Of a stretch of 29,238 nucleotides of DNA, positions 23,102-29,238 are shown piece after piece. A program made the position numbers and the translations under genes. Every line of letters begins with the position of its first letter. The stretch's first letter is position 1. The notes under the pieces were generated by a model, which ran no database searches, was not told where the DNA came from, and was given only the letters and a program-made list of their open reading frames with translations. Source of the stretch: JBMNTP01 sp050945795 (lineage in GTDB: Bacteria; Bacillota; Clostridia; Christensenellales; MGBC116941); the NCBI GenBank assembly GCA_050945795.1, contig JBMNTP010000026.1, positions 1 to 29,238 of the forward strand, given 5' to 3'.

Positions 23102-23641
23102 TTACAGCTTTCCCGCCTTTCTAAGCTCTTTACCTATTTTGCGGCCTATAAAACCGCCTGTAAAGCTAAGCAGTACTGTGCCAAGGCAGATAAAAAGCAC
23201 TAGCCATGAGCCTTGTACCACATCGGAAAACGCTACATCGTTCATTATCATAGAAAAAACCGCGGTAAACGGCAGCGACAGCGGCACCATAAGACAGGCG
23301 GCTGTCAATATAGCCTTTTCTGTTTGATAGCTTCGAAACAACACCAACGCAATAATTTCAGCAAAAATGGCGCTTACCGTCATAGTCACGAACATTACTG
23401 GGCTCATCATAAGAAGTATAGCGGCGTTGAAAAAGCCAAGCAGCGACATCGCGCCGATCTTGCGCACTCTCATAAGCGCCATAGTAGCGAAAAGGCCGTA
23501 GAAAATCGCCATTGCCATATTGCGCAGCCCGAAAAGTGTTATGCTCATAAGCGGCATGGCCACGGCGCTACATATAAACAACAGCGCCGCCATAATGGCT
23601 AAAAATGATATATCTCTAATTGTGAAGCGTTCAAACTTCAT
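23102..23641 (-). CDS. Putative ECF transporter S component (MptD-like)
   Basis: This 179-residue membrane protein has about six helices (RDISFLAIMAALLFICSAVAMP, then LLGFFNAAILLMMSPVMFVTM) and a basic C-terminus. It fits the MptD-like family of putative S components, which bind the transported vitamin, metal or other small molecule. The substrate of the family is not established. The gene overlaps the preceding YgbA-like gene by four bases (ATGA) and is followed directly by EcfT, so all four genes form one transcript. Confidence 0.82.
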   Translation of the reverse strand: MKFERFTIRDISFLAIMAALLFICSAVAMPLMSITLFGLRNMAMAIFYGLFATMALMRVRKIGAMSLLGFFNAAILLMMSPVMFVTMTVSAIFAEIIALVLFRSYQTEKAILTAACLMVPLSLPFTAVFSMIMNDVAFSDVVQGSWLVLFICLGTVLLSFTGGFIGRKIGKELRKAGKL

Positions 23642-23961
23642 TTCTTGTCTCCTCTAATGCCATAGTAAACATGCTTTATAAGTATAATAGGATGGCGCAG
23701 CAGCATCCGCGGCCCGCTGTATCGCATTACGGCGCGTATGCTCGCGCGCATATTAGGATTATAGCACGGCGTTTCGCAGTTGGAGCAAAATGTCTTTGTT
23801 TCCATATGGCGGCAGTTATCGCTGCGCTTTAAGGCGTAATCTCTAAGAGCGCGGCAATCATCGCACAGGTCAGCCGCGCCATGCCTGTTGCCCCTGCAAT
23901 AAACGGCTATCATCTCGCTTAACAGTTTTTTCTCATGAACGCGCTTTTTATATTGCGTCAT
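23638..23961 (-). CDS. Nitrous oxide-stimulated promoter family protein (YgbA-like)
   Basis: This 107-residue cysteine-rich protein is of the family named for a nitrous-oxide-stimulated promoter, whose E. coli member is YgbA. Matching features are LSEMIAVYC, the LCDDCRALRDYA segment, CSNCETPCYNP and the C-terminal MRYSGPRMLLRHPIILIKH. Eight cysteines in CxxC-like pairs suggest metal or Fe-S binding. E. coli ygbA is under NsrR control and is linked to nitrosative stress; biochemical function is unclear. Here it is the first gene of the ECF operon, translationally coupled to the S component, which links it to the uptake of an unknown substrate. Confidence 0.88.
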   Translation of the reverse strand: MTQYKKRVHEKKLLSEMIAVYCRGNRHGAADLCDDCRALRDYALKRSDNCRHMETKTFCSNCETPCYNPNMRASIRAVMRYSGPRMLLRHPIILIKHVYYGIRGDKK

Positions 23962-24009
23962 CAGATTATACGCCCTTTCTTAACAATGTACACCTGCTTT
24001 GCCATATCG

Positions 24010-24083
24010 GCTCTCCTCGCGGAGAGCGACGATGCCAATATCAGCGTAACCCTGCATTGGAGATATTTCAATCCACGCTCTCC
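24010..24083 (-). CRISPR. Decayed one-spacer CRISPR unit, type I-C-like repeats
   Basis: On the plus strand GCTCTCCTCGCGGAGAGCGAC (24010-24030) matches the distal part, and ATTTCAATCCACGCTCTCC (24065-24083) the proximal part, of the reverse complement of a type I-C repeat (GTCGC...GTGGATTGAAAT). Between them are 34 unrelated bases (24031-24064), the normal I-C spacer length. Each repeat is half missing. The flanks ATATCGG (24004-24010) and CCGATAT (24084-24090) are inverted copies. No cas genes are in the window, so this is a relic. Confidence 0.7.
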
Positions 24084-24090
24084 CCGATAT

Positions 24091-24421
24091 CAAATAGCTT
24101 ACATCTCTAAGGGCGGCTTAGTCAAATGCCATTTTAGCGTTCGTGCGCTTTATAAAGCTCCGCCGCTCGTTAAGTGAATCCGGTACGCGGCAAATCATTC
24201 GTTTATAAAGCCTGTTCGCTTTTTTGGCGCAATCGCCTAAGATAGCCACTATATCAAGCATTAAGCTGTGATTCAAGAGAATGAAACCGAAGGCGTCATT
24301 TTACGGCATGTGATAGGCGGGTAGAAGGGCTGTGCGTATATAAATAGGGATGAGGCGGCTTTAGCATTGGATATGTGAATGCACTGATAATATTGCCGGC
24401 AGGGGAGAGACGGTGATTTGG
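24091..24421. other. Noncoding stretch before the riboswitch promoter
   Basis: About 330 bases hold no recognised gene, RNA or strong hairpin. The only small structure is GGCG-CAAT-CGCC near 24223-24234. A minus-strand open frame at 24296-24502 runs through the promoter and riboswitch and is not considered real. Confidence 0.4.
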
Positions 24422-24450
24422 TTGACATGATTTGCGCTTTTTAGTATGAT
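24422..24450 (+). promoter_or_regulatory. Sigma-A promoter of the riboswitch transcript
   Basis: A perfect TTGACA (24422-24427) and TATGAT (24445-24450) are separated by 17 bases. This is the best promoter match in the window. Transcription would begin near 24457, just before the ykkC aptamer. Confidence 0.85.
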
Positions 24451-24474
24451 AATGCATGGATATTTGAATAGCGT

Positions 24475-24573
24475 ATTGGTTTTCTAGGGTTCCGCGGCGC
24501 AAATGCCGGACTGGACCGAGAGAAAGCGCATAATCTTTTGATTATGTACACGGCGGGATAAAAGCCTGGGAGT
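24475..24573 (+). promoter_or_regulatory. ykkC-class riboswitch, guanidine-I type
   Basis: Conserved ykkC aptamer blocks occur in order: CTAGGGTTCCG (24484-24494), a CGGC/GCCG stem, ACTGGACCGAGAGA (24510-24523), a CATAATC/GATTATG stem, and ACACGGCGGGATAAAAGCC followed by TGGGAG (24548-24572). The ykkC class covers guanidine (subtype 1) and ppGpp/PRPP/nucleotide (subtype 2) aptamers. The spacing and the intact core fit subtype 1, guanidine-I. The 3' end of the aptamer is also the 5' arm of the following terminator, so ligand binding would switch expression on. Confidence 0.88.
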
Positions 24574-24605
24574 TTATTTTAAAGTACTCTCGGGCTTATT
24601 TTTAT
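24564..24605 (+). terminator. Riboswitch expression-platform terminator
   Basis: GCCTGGGAGT (24564-24573) pairs with ACTCTCGGGC (24586-24595), using two G-U pairs, and is followed by TTATTTTTAT. The left arm is part of the aptamer's conserved 3' segment, so the two structures exclude each other. It ends 20 bases before the start codon of the regulated gene. Confidence 0.85.
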
Positions 24606-24625
24606 GTTTTGAAGGAGCAAATTCA

Positions 24626-25363
24626 ATGTGGGGTCTATTGATTTCAACGATATTTACAAGCGCGGCGGACAGTTTAAATCCCTTCGCTATCACGCAGCAG
24701 TTCGTTTTGCAGGGTATAGTTAAAAAGCCGCGGCATATATGGTATTTTATCTTGCCTACCGGTATTACAAATTTTATAGGCGGCTTTTTTGCGTATTACG
24801 GGTTTATTGCCCTTTTAGGCAGCTTTTTAGGGCAGATAATAGAAGAGTACGGACGGATTTTATATACGGCGGAGTTGCTACTCGGCGTAGCGTTAATTGC
24901 CTTAGCCGGATTTTTATTTTATAAAAACAAGGCTGGCGCGCTTGAAAAGCGCGTTTCATCGCTGCGGGCGGCGGATGCGAGTAATGAAAATGACAGCGAT
25001 GAAGCTAAAGCAAAAAACAAAATTAAATCAATATCGCCATTATCGCTGGTTATATTAGGCGTTGGGGCAACTATTTCGGAGCTGGCTACGGCGCTCCCGT
25101 ACTTCGCGTTTTTAGCCATACTCATCAACTACCATCTCGCGTTTTGGCAGGTGACACTCATACTGCTTGTGTATAATACAATTTATACATCGCCGCTGAT
25201 AATATTGTATTTTATTTATATAAAGACGCAGGATAAGTTTGATCGCATGTATAGGGTTATGAAGGCGAAGGTGAATAAGTGGTCAAATATACTTGGGCCT
25301 GCTCTCGCCGGCGTTATAGGCGCGGTTTTAGTATGCCACTCGATATCGCTGCTACTGAAATAG
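24626..25363 (+). CDS. GAP-family (LysE-like) membrane protein under riboswitch control
   Basis: This 245-residue polytopic protein has about six helices: roughly 1-25, 40-65, 78-100, 140-165, 170-195 and 225-243. Near the start is SAADSLNPFAITQQFVLQG, the DSLNP motif typical of LysE-superfamily and GAP (Sap-like) membrane proteins, many of which are exporters. A hydrophilic, variable cytoplasmic-type linker (ADASNENDSDEAKAKNK) joins two three-helix halves, and the second half begins VILGVGATISELATALPYF. AAGGAG precedes the ATG. The gene directly follows the guanidine-type riboswitch and its terminator, so it is probably induced by guanidine and may export it. That function is inference from regulation and fold. 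Confidence 0.85.
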   Translation: MWGLLISTIFTSAADSLNPFAITQQFVLQGIVKKPRHIWYFILPTGITNFIGGFFAYYGFIALLGSFLGQIIEEYGRILYTAELLLGVALIALAGFLFYKNKAGALEKRVSSLRAADASNENDSDEAKAKNKIKSISPLSLVILGVGATISELATALPYFAFLAILINYHLAFWQVTLILLVYNTIYTSPLIILYFIYIKTQDKFDRMYRVMKAKVNKWSNILGPALAGVIGAVLVCHSISLLLK

Positions 25364-25367
25364 CAAA

Positions 25368-25409
25368 TCCGGCAGCATCGCTTTGGCTTTCTTACAGCGA
25401 TATGCCGGA
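25368..25409. terminator. Hairpin between convergent genes
   Basis: TCCGGCA (25368-25374) pairs with TGCCGGA (25403-25409), with ATCGCT/AGCGAT pairing inside. It starts four bases after the GAP-family stop. T-runs are poor on both strands, so its terminator role is likely but not certain. Confidence 0.5.
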
Positions 25410-25434
25410 TATCCGCAGATCTATTCGTTGTATA

Positions 25435-25659
25435 TTATCGCCAGTAGTTGTTAGCGGCCGCCACCGTCTGATAATTTATAGCGATGACCTGCGTAACGGC
25501 TATAAGGCTGTCGGCGTTTCTCGCATACCTCGGGCGCAGCATCCTGCGAATTTCTAACGACGGCTGCGTATACTCGACGCCTTTTTGCGAAAGCTTAATC
25601 GCCAGTTCAAAACCCTCCTGAGGCGTAGCCGTCCTCAAACTTTGAAGCCATTTATCCAT
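25435..25659 (-). CDS. Small hypothetical protein
   Basis: This is a 74-residue soluble protein beginning MDKWLQSLRTATPQEGFELAIKL, with a predicted mix of helices and no membrane segment. I recognise no family. Support comes from a GGGGATGGAG ribosome-binding-like sequence just before the ATG, from natural residue composition, and from its placement in a gap of suitable size between the GAP-family gene and the surface-modification cassette. It could instead be a chance frame. Confidence 0.55.
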   Translation of the reverse strand: MDKWLQSLRTATPQEGFELAIKLSQKGVEYTQPSLEIRRMLRPRYARNADSLIAVTQVIAINYQTVAAANNYWR

Positions 25660-25778
25660 AACTCCATCCCCTTTCCTTTGTTTACAATATATGCTTATTA
25701 GGCGGGAAGATGCTACAACAGCTTGGGCGCGGCCTTGCTATTATTAAAATGCGGGGCATTGGGTAAGCGCTTGAAAAT

Positions 25779-25822
25779 GAAAAAGCGGCGCCGAAACTAG
25801 ATAATTCCGTTCCGGCCGCCGC
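25779..25822 (-). terminator. Terminator of the surface acylation cassette
   Basis: GCGGCGCCGAA (25785-25795) pairs, with two single-base bulges, with TTCCGGCCGCCGC (25810-25822). On the minus strand the hairpin is followed by TTTTCATTTTC. It lies 14 bases after the stop at 25837. Confidence 0.7.
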
Positions 25823-25836
25823 CCTTATAAAATTCG

Positions 25837-27159
25837 CTACTCGATAGTGGCATAAGAGTATACGACATCAGCCCCGCCTTTAGCGCGGGCCTCAACACGC
25901 ACGTCTATAGCGGTTAAACCATCAAGCGCCAATACCGCGGTAACCTCGGCGCTGTAATCCTGAAAGACTATGTATTCGCCTGTTACTGCTTTCCGGTATG
26001 AAAAACGGTATTCCGGCGAAACGCCGCTGCCATAGTAAGCCTTCGCGGTAAGAATAACAGAGCCATTATCCTTCTTCGTTTGCAGATATACATTGGCTAT
26101 TCGGTTATAATCTCTCTCCATTGAGCCATAATCCGAATAAAACCAATTAGTCATATTTTCGCCTGCACAATACTGAGCGAGTACTTTGCTTAGCGCCGTA
26201 GAAAACGCGGCCGCGCCGTGTCCGTTGAGGTGATTGGTGTCGAAATAATCGGTATCGGGGCGCGCATACAGCTCGGCTCGAACAAGATTGAAGTCAAAAT
26301 ACTGCGCGCCGTGCTTTTTGGCGATGGCGGCAAAGTATGTATGCACATTGCTATAATTGCCGAGCGTAAGCAGTGTTGCCATGGGCAGCGGTGTGCTTAT
26401 TAGTACTACTTCTGACCCTTCGCTTCGGCATAGCTCTATGATGCGATCGAGATAGCCCAGCTCATCAGCGTTTAGGTTCTTTTCATCCCACTTGTACGGC
26501 GTAACCCGCCCCATGCCGCCCTGCTTAAAACCGCCCTCATGGAAAACGAAACCCTTTGATACATAACTCTCGTCATTATATGAGGAGAAAGCGGGATCAT
26601 ACGCCAGATATTCTGCCGTCAGCTTTTTTTCCAATGTTCTTATTATTTCGGGAAAACGACTGCGGTAGCGGTACGCCTTTAAAAACAGGTTAGCGTAATC
26701 CGACGTATCAAACGCCGCGCCAAGGTATTCAAGCTTATTTACGCCGGGCCGGTAATAATCGTACAGTATCATGCTGCTCGTAGGATTATCGTAACCGCTG
26801 AACTTGGTATACATGGCGTATGTCAGCTCGATTACAACAAGCTCCGGCTTATTATCGTTTCGATACATCTCCTTTAGCAGATAATACGCGTCGATAGCTT
26901 TTTGCGATGCTGAACCTAGATTAAAGCAATTGGTATCAAGCTCCGCGTCAATAACATGCGTGTCAAAGCCGTAAAGCGCGTGAGACGCGCCTACAAGCGC
27001 AACCTGTATGCCGCCGTTTTGATTATACATATCATTAAGCATCAGACGTGTGAACGATTCGGCGGGCGTAAGGGCGAAGCCCAACATAGATGCTGCCAGC
27101 ACAAATATCACAAGGAACAGCAATATTTTTAGGAAGAATCTACCTTTAGAATTGCGCAT
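25837..27159 (-). CDS. SGNH/DltD-like membrane-anchored protein
   Basis: This 440-residue protein has an N-terminal signal anchor (about 10-30, LKILLFLVIFVLAASMLGFAL) and an extracytoplasmic SGNH-hydrolase-like domain. The nucleophile block is VALVGASHALYGFDT (Ser59), and the C-terminal Asp/His block is DTDYFDTNHLNGHG near residues 300-313. This layout is that of DltD- and AlgX/AlgJ-like partners of MBOAT acyltransferases. It probably helps transfer or edit the acyl group on a surface polymer. The C-terminal 90 residues form a separate beta-rich segment. It overlaps the MBOAT gene by 14 bases. It is the last gene of the cassette. Confidence 0.8.
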   Translation of the reverse strand: MRNSKGRFFLKILLFLVIFVLAASMLGFALTPAESFTRLMLNDMYNQNGGIQVALVGASHALYGFDTHVIDAELDTNCFNLGSASQKAIDAYYLLKEMYRNDNKPELVVIELTYAMYTKFSGYDNPTSSMILYDYYRPGVNKLEYLGAAFDTSDYANLFLKAYRYRSRFPEIIRTLEKKLTAEYLAYDPAFSSYNDESYVSKGFVFHEGGFKQGGMGRVTPYKWDEKNLNADELGYLDRIIELCRSEGSEVVLISTPLPMATLLTLGNYSNVHTYFAAIAKKHGAQYFDFNLVRAELYARPDTDYFDTNHLNGHGAAAFSTALSKVLAQYCAGENMTNWFYSDYGSMERDYNRIANVYLQTKKDNGSVILTAKAYYGSGVSPEYRFSYRKAVTGEYIVFQDYSAEVTAVLALDGLTAIDVRVEARAKGGADVVYSYATIE

Positions 27160-28567
27160 ATATAAAGCCTCCTACGATATCGGTGCCACCTGCCGAAAAT
27201 AGTATAATCGCGAACAGCATCACAATATAACCGCCCCAGCGCACCGCGATAGGCAGCCTGTATAGCCCTGATGTAAGAGCCGGCCGTTTCCATTCAAGCA
27301 GGTGCGAGGCAGTTGTAATAACTACGCCCAGCGCCAGCGCCGTCCAAAAAGCCACGTCCATGCCACTTGATGACCAGCTTGAAAAGCTGAAAATGCGCCC
27401 CAGTATAAAAAGAGCGTCGCCGGCGCTTTTCGCGCGCGTAAAAGACAGCACCAAAGTGTTTATAAGCAGCGTTATAGTGATGCCTAAGCCTGAAAACAGC
27501 CAGGCGGGAAGTTTCTTTTTAAGCTTCTTTCGCTTTTTGGCTACCAGCGCGTCAAAAGCGACGCATATTCCCATGAGCACGCCCCATATAAGAAAGCCGG
27601 GCGTAACGCCGTGCCACACGCCGCTTATGCTAAGCGTCGCCAATGCCGCCAGCATAGACGCGAATATATTTAGCTTGCGCCAACTGAATTGCAGCGGCGT
27701 GAATACATAGTCGGAAAACCAGGTATAAAGGCTTATATGCCACCTGCGCCAGTATTCGGACATTGTCTGCGCTATCAAAGGGGCGTTGAAATTATGCTTG
27801 ATGTTAAAGCCGAGTACCCGTGAAATGCCGACGGATATGTCGGTATAAGCCGAGAAGTCGAGGTAAAGCTGTATAAAGTACGCAAAGCACACAGCAAGCC
27901 AACCTAAACCGGAGCTAAGCGTATTAACCGAGCCATAGTAAGGGGAAATAAGTATCGCCAGTTGGTCGGCAAATATTAGCTTTTTAAAGAAACCCCAAAG
28001 TATCATAAAAAGGCCGGTGCCTATGTCTTGTGGAGAGAAATGTTTTTCTTTATCTATCTGCGGCAGAAAATGACTGGCTCTAGTTATAGGGCCCAGCGAT
28101 ATCTCGGGGAAATAGGCTGTATAAAGCAAAAAGCGCGAGAAGCTGTGTTCCGGCTCCATCTTTTCGTGATAAACGTCCAGCAAATAGCTTATGCATTTAA
28201 ACATGTAGTATGAAAAGCCAAGAGGGAACACTATGCGGATATTTATACCGCCCGGAGCCGATAGCGCCGAAAGAAATGTGTTCCAGATATCGGAATAGCG
28301 CAGAAAAAAATACAGCACCACCGTACCGCCTATAACGGTTAGCAAAAATTTAAGCCTTTTATGCGTCGACAGGTGGATTTTTCGCGCTGCAAGAAAAAAG
28401 CCCAGCGAAAACAGTATTATAAATACCGGCGCCCAAAGCGCGTAAAAGCCGTAAAACACAAGGCTGGCTATAAGGAGAAAAACCGCCCTCGCGCGATGGG
28501 GGATAATAAGATATACCGCCATCACGACCGCAATAAATACAATAAAAGAAATCGATGTAAATTCCAA
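27146..28567 (-). CDS. MBOAT O-acyltransferase (AlgI/DltB-like)
   Basis: This 473-residue multispanning membrane protein has about eleven helices. Signatures include FPLGFSYYMFKCISYLLDVY, YFPEISLGPITRASHFLPQI, the EYWRRWHISL block, and the catalytic histidine in SGVWHG (near residue 317). AlgI and DltB move an acyl group across the membrane from a carrier onto a polysaccharide or teichoic acid outside the cell. Here the donor is probably the ACP encoded 12 bases upstream. The next gene, encoding an SGNH protein, overlaps it, as in Dlt and alginate acetylation systems. The polymer acceptor is not encoded in this window. Confidence 0.93.
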   Translation of the reverse strand: MEFTSISFIVFIAVVMAVYLIIPHRARAVFLLIASLVFYGFYALWAPVFIILFSLGFFLAARKIHLSTHKRLKFLLTVIGGTVVLYFFLRYSDIWNTFLSALSAPGGINIRIVFPLGFSYYMFKCISYLLDVYHEKMEPEHSFSRFLLYTAYFPEISLGPITRASHFLPQIDKEKHFSPQDIGTGLFMILWGFFKKLIFADQLAILISPYYGSVNTLSSGLGWLAVCFAYFIQLYLDFSAYTDISVGISRVLGFNIKHNFNAPLIAQTMSEYWRRWHISLYTWFSDYVFTPLQFSWRKLNIFASMLAALATLSISGVWHGVTPGFLIWGVLMGICVAFDALVAKKRKKLKKKLPAWLFSGLGITITLLINTLVLSFTRAKSAGDALFILGRIFSFSSWSSSGMDVAFWTALALGVVITTASHLLEWKRPALTSGLYRLPIAVRWGGYIVMLFAIILFSAGGTDIVGGFIYAQF

Positions 28568-28579
28568 TATGATCTCCCT

Positions 28580-28822
28580 TTATGATGTTTTGGCCGCGAT
28601 GCATTCAATCATATCGCCGACATTTTTGAAGTTGACAACTTCTTTCATCTCAAGCTTTATATTGAAATGCCGCTCTATCATATTTATTAGGTTGATATGC
28701 TCAAGCGAGTCCCAATCTTCAATATCGGCCGCTGTAGTTTCATTGCTTATAACAATATTATCGTCATCGAACAGATTCCTAAAAATATCCTGTAACTGAT
28801 TTTGTACATCCTTACGCGTCAT
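28580..28822 (-). CDS. Acyl carrier protein
   Basis: This is an 80-residue phosphopantetheine carrier. The attachment serine is Ser39 in EDWDSLEHINLI, in the usual DSL motif at the start of helix 2, followed by FNIKLEMKEVVNFKNVGDMIE. It resembles the small carriers of FkbH-dependent pathways and DltC. Its start overlaps the end of the FkbH-like gene by 11 bases, so the two are translationally coupled. It probably carries the acyl or glyceryl unit from FkbH to the MBOAT enzyme. Confidence 0.9.
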   Translation of the reverse strand: MTRKDVQNQLQDIFRNLFDDDNIVISNETTAADIEDWDSLEHINLINMIERHFNIKLEMKEVVNFKNVGDMIECIAAKTS

Positions 28823-29238
28823 ATCTTTTTATCTCCATCACAAAATCTTTTGTATTTAAATAATTGTCAAGGTTCAGCTCAAACTTGTTTTCCTCTATCT
28901 CGCTAAAACCCTGTTCCTTATAAAAATCCTTTACCAGCGCATTTTTGGCGGTGGGGATATATGCGCCGCTTAGCCGCTTAACTCCGGCCTTCTTTAGGCG
29001 CATGATCATCTCATGCAGCATAGCCATCTCTAGCCGGCGCTTAAATACTCTACAGCTCATTAAAAACAGCTCAAGCTCGGCTTCCTCGCCCGCTATACGC
29101 GCCGACAGCACAATCACAATGCCGTTATCGCCAAAGCGGTCGGACAACTGGCCACACAGCATTATATAATCAGGCGATGACGCCCTCATATGAACCTCTG
29201 CCTCGTTTAGGCGCAGCGTGGTGAGGTTAAACTGATTG
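28812..29238 (-). CDS. FkbH-like HAD-IIIC/GNAT protein, C-terminal part
   Basis: The reading frame runs off the window edge without a start; 141 residues of the C-terminus are visible. NQFNLTTLRLNEAEV is the conserved segment that follows the HAD domain in FkbH proteins. It is followed by LCGQLSDRFGDNGIVIVL, LFLMSCRVFKRRLE and VKDFYKEQGFSEI, the GNAT-like C-terminal domain. FkbH enzymes dephosphorylate 1,3-bisphosphoglycerate and load the glyceryl unit onto an ACP. A methionine at 29189 is internal, not the start. The downstream ACP gene overlaps this one. Glyceryl specificity cannot be confirmed without the HAD domain. Confidence 0.85.
   Translation of the reverse strand, partial: NQFNLTTLRLNEAEVHMRASSPDYIMLCGQLSDRFGDNGIVIVLSARIAGEEAELELFLMSCRVFKRRLEMAMLHEMIMRLKKAGVKRLSGAYIPTAKNALVKDFYKEQGFSEIEENKFELNLDNYLNTKDFVMEIKRYDA

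Noticed and set aside
24010..24083. Active CRISPR array
   Set aside because: Only one spacer lies between two half repeats, with no cas genes or leader in the window, so it is called a relic.
24296..24502. Minus-strand 68-codon frame
   Set aside because: It runs antisense through the promoter and riboswitch and lacks coding character.
1..29238. tRNA or rRNA genes
   Set aside because: No T-loop GGTTCGANTCC-type sequence with matching acceptor stem, and no rRNA signature, was noticed on either strand. A tRNAscan/Infernal run would be decisive.

Overview
The window looks like chromosomal DNA of a spore-forming, anaerobic member of the Clostridia (Firmicutes). The evidence is a complete ger-type spore germinant receptor operon, a two-domain BclA-like spore-surface candidate, an ECF transporter, DUF951, a ykkC-type riboswitch, strong AGGAGG-like ribosome binding sites, and frequent ATA isoleucine codons. 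No rRNA or tRNA gene was recognised, and species cannot be assigned from sequence alone.

Layout. Positions 1-517 hold a terminator-like hairpin and a hairpin-bearing dispersed repeat. Positions 518-2147 (minus) carry DUF951, signal peptidase I and a one-pass membrane protein. Positions 2453-5537 (plus) carry a CoA-disulfide-reductase/rhodanese fusion, a DtxR-type metal regulator and an alpha/beta hydrolase. Positions 5538-6762 are accessory DNA: an inverted repeat copy, a toxin-C-terminus-like fragment with a small immunity-like partner, and hairpins. Positions 6763-12918 (plus) carry an AlkA-like glycosylase, dCTP deaminase, glutamate dehydrogenase and a 1035-residue PEP-synthase-like/nucleotidyltransferase fusion. 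Positions 13053-15250 (minus) carry a Crp/Fnr regulator, a perfect 44-bp palindrome, and a DUF1858/DUF438-hemerythrin-PAS pair. Positions 15456-16278 (plus) are the BclA-like gene, interrupted by a one-base frameshift. Positions 16428-20543 (minus) are the ger operon in the order A-C-D-B. Positions 20998-23961 (minus) are a YgbA-like protein followed by S, T and double-ATPase ECF subunits. Positions 23962-24625 hold a decayed one-spacer type I-C-like CRISPR unit and a sigma-A promoter driving a ykkC (guanidine-I type) riboswitch with terminator, which controls a GAP-family membrane protein (24626-25363, plus). Positions 25837-29238 (minus) are a cassette of FkbH-like enzyme (cut by the window edge), acyl carrier protein, MBOAT acyltransferase and SGNH/DltD-like protein.

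Working together. The last cassette reads as a Dlt-like surface acylation system in which an FkbH enzyme, probably making glyceryl-ACP, replaces the usual DltA. The riboswitch ties an uncharacterised membrane protein to guanidine. The Crp/Fnr gene, the palindrome and the DUF1858/DUF438 pair look like one regulatory unit, perhaps for redox or nitrosative stress. GTAAC/GTTAC inverted repeats also lie upstream of the regulator and of the CoA-disulfide reductase gene.
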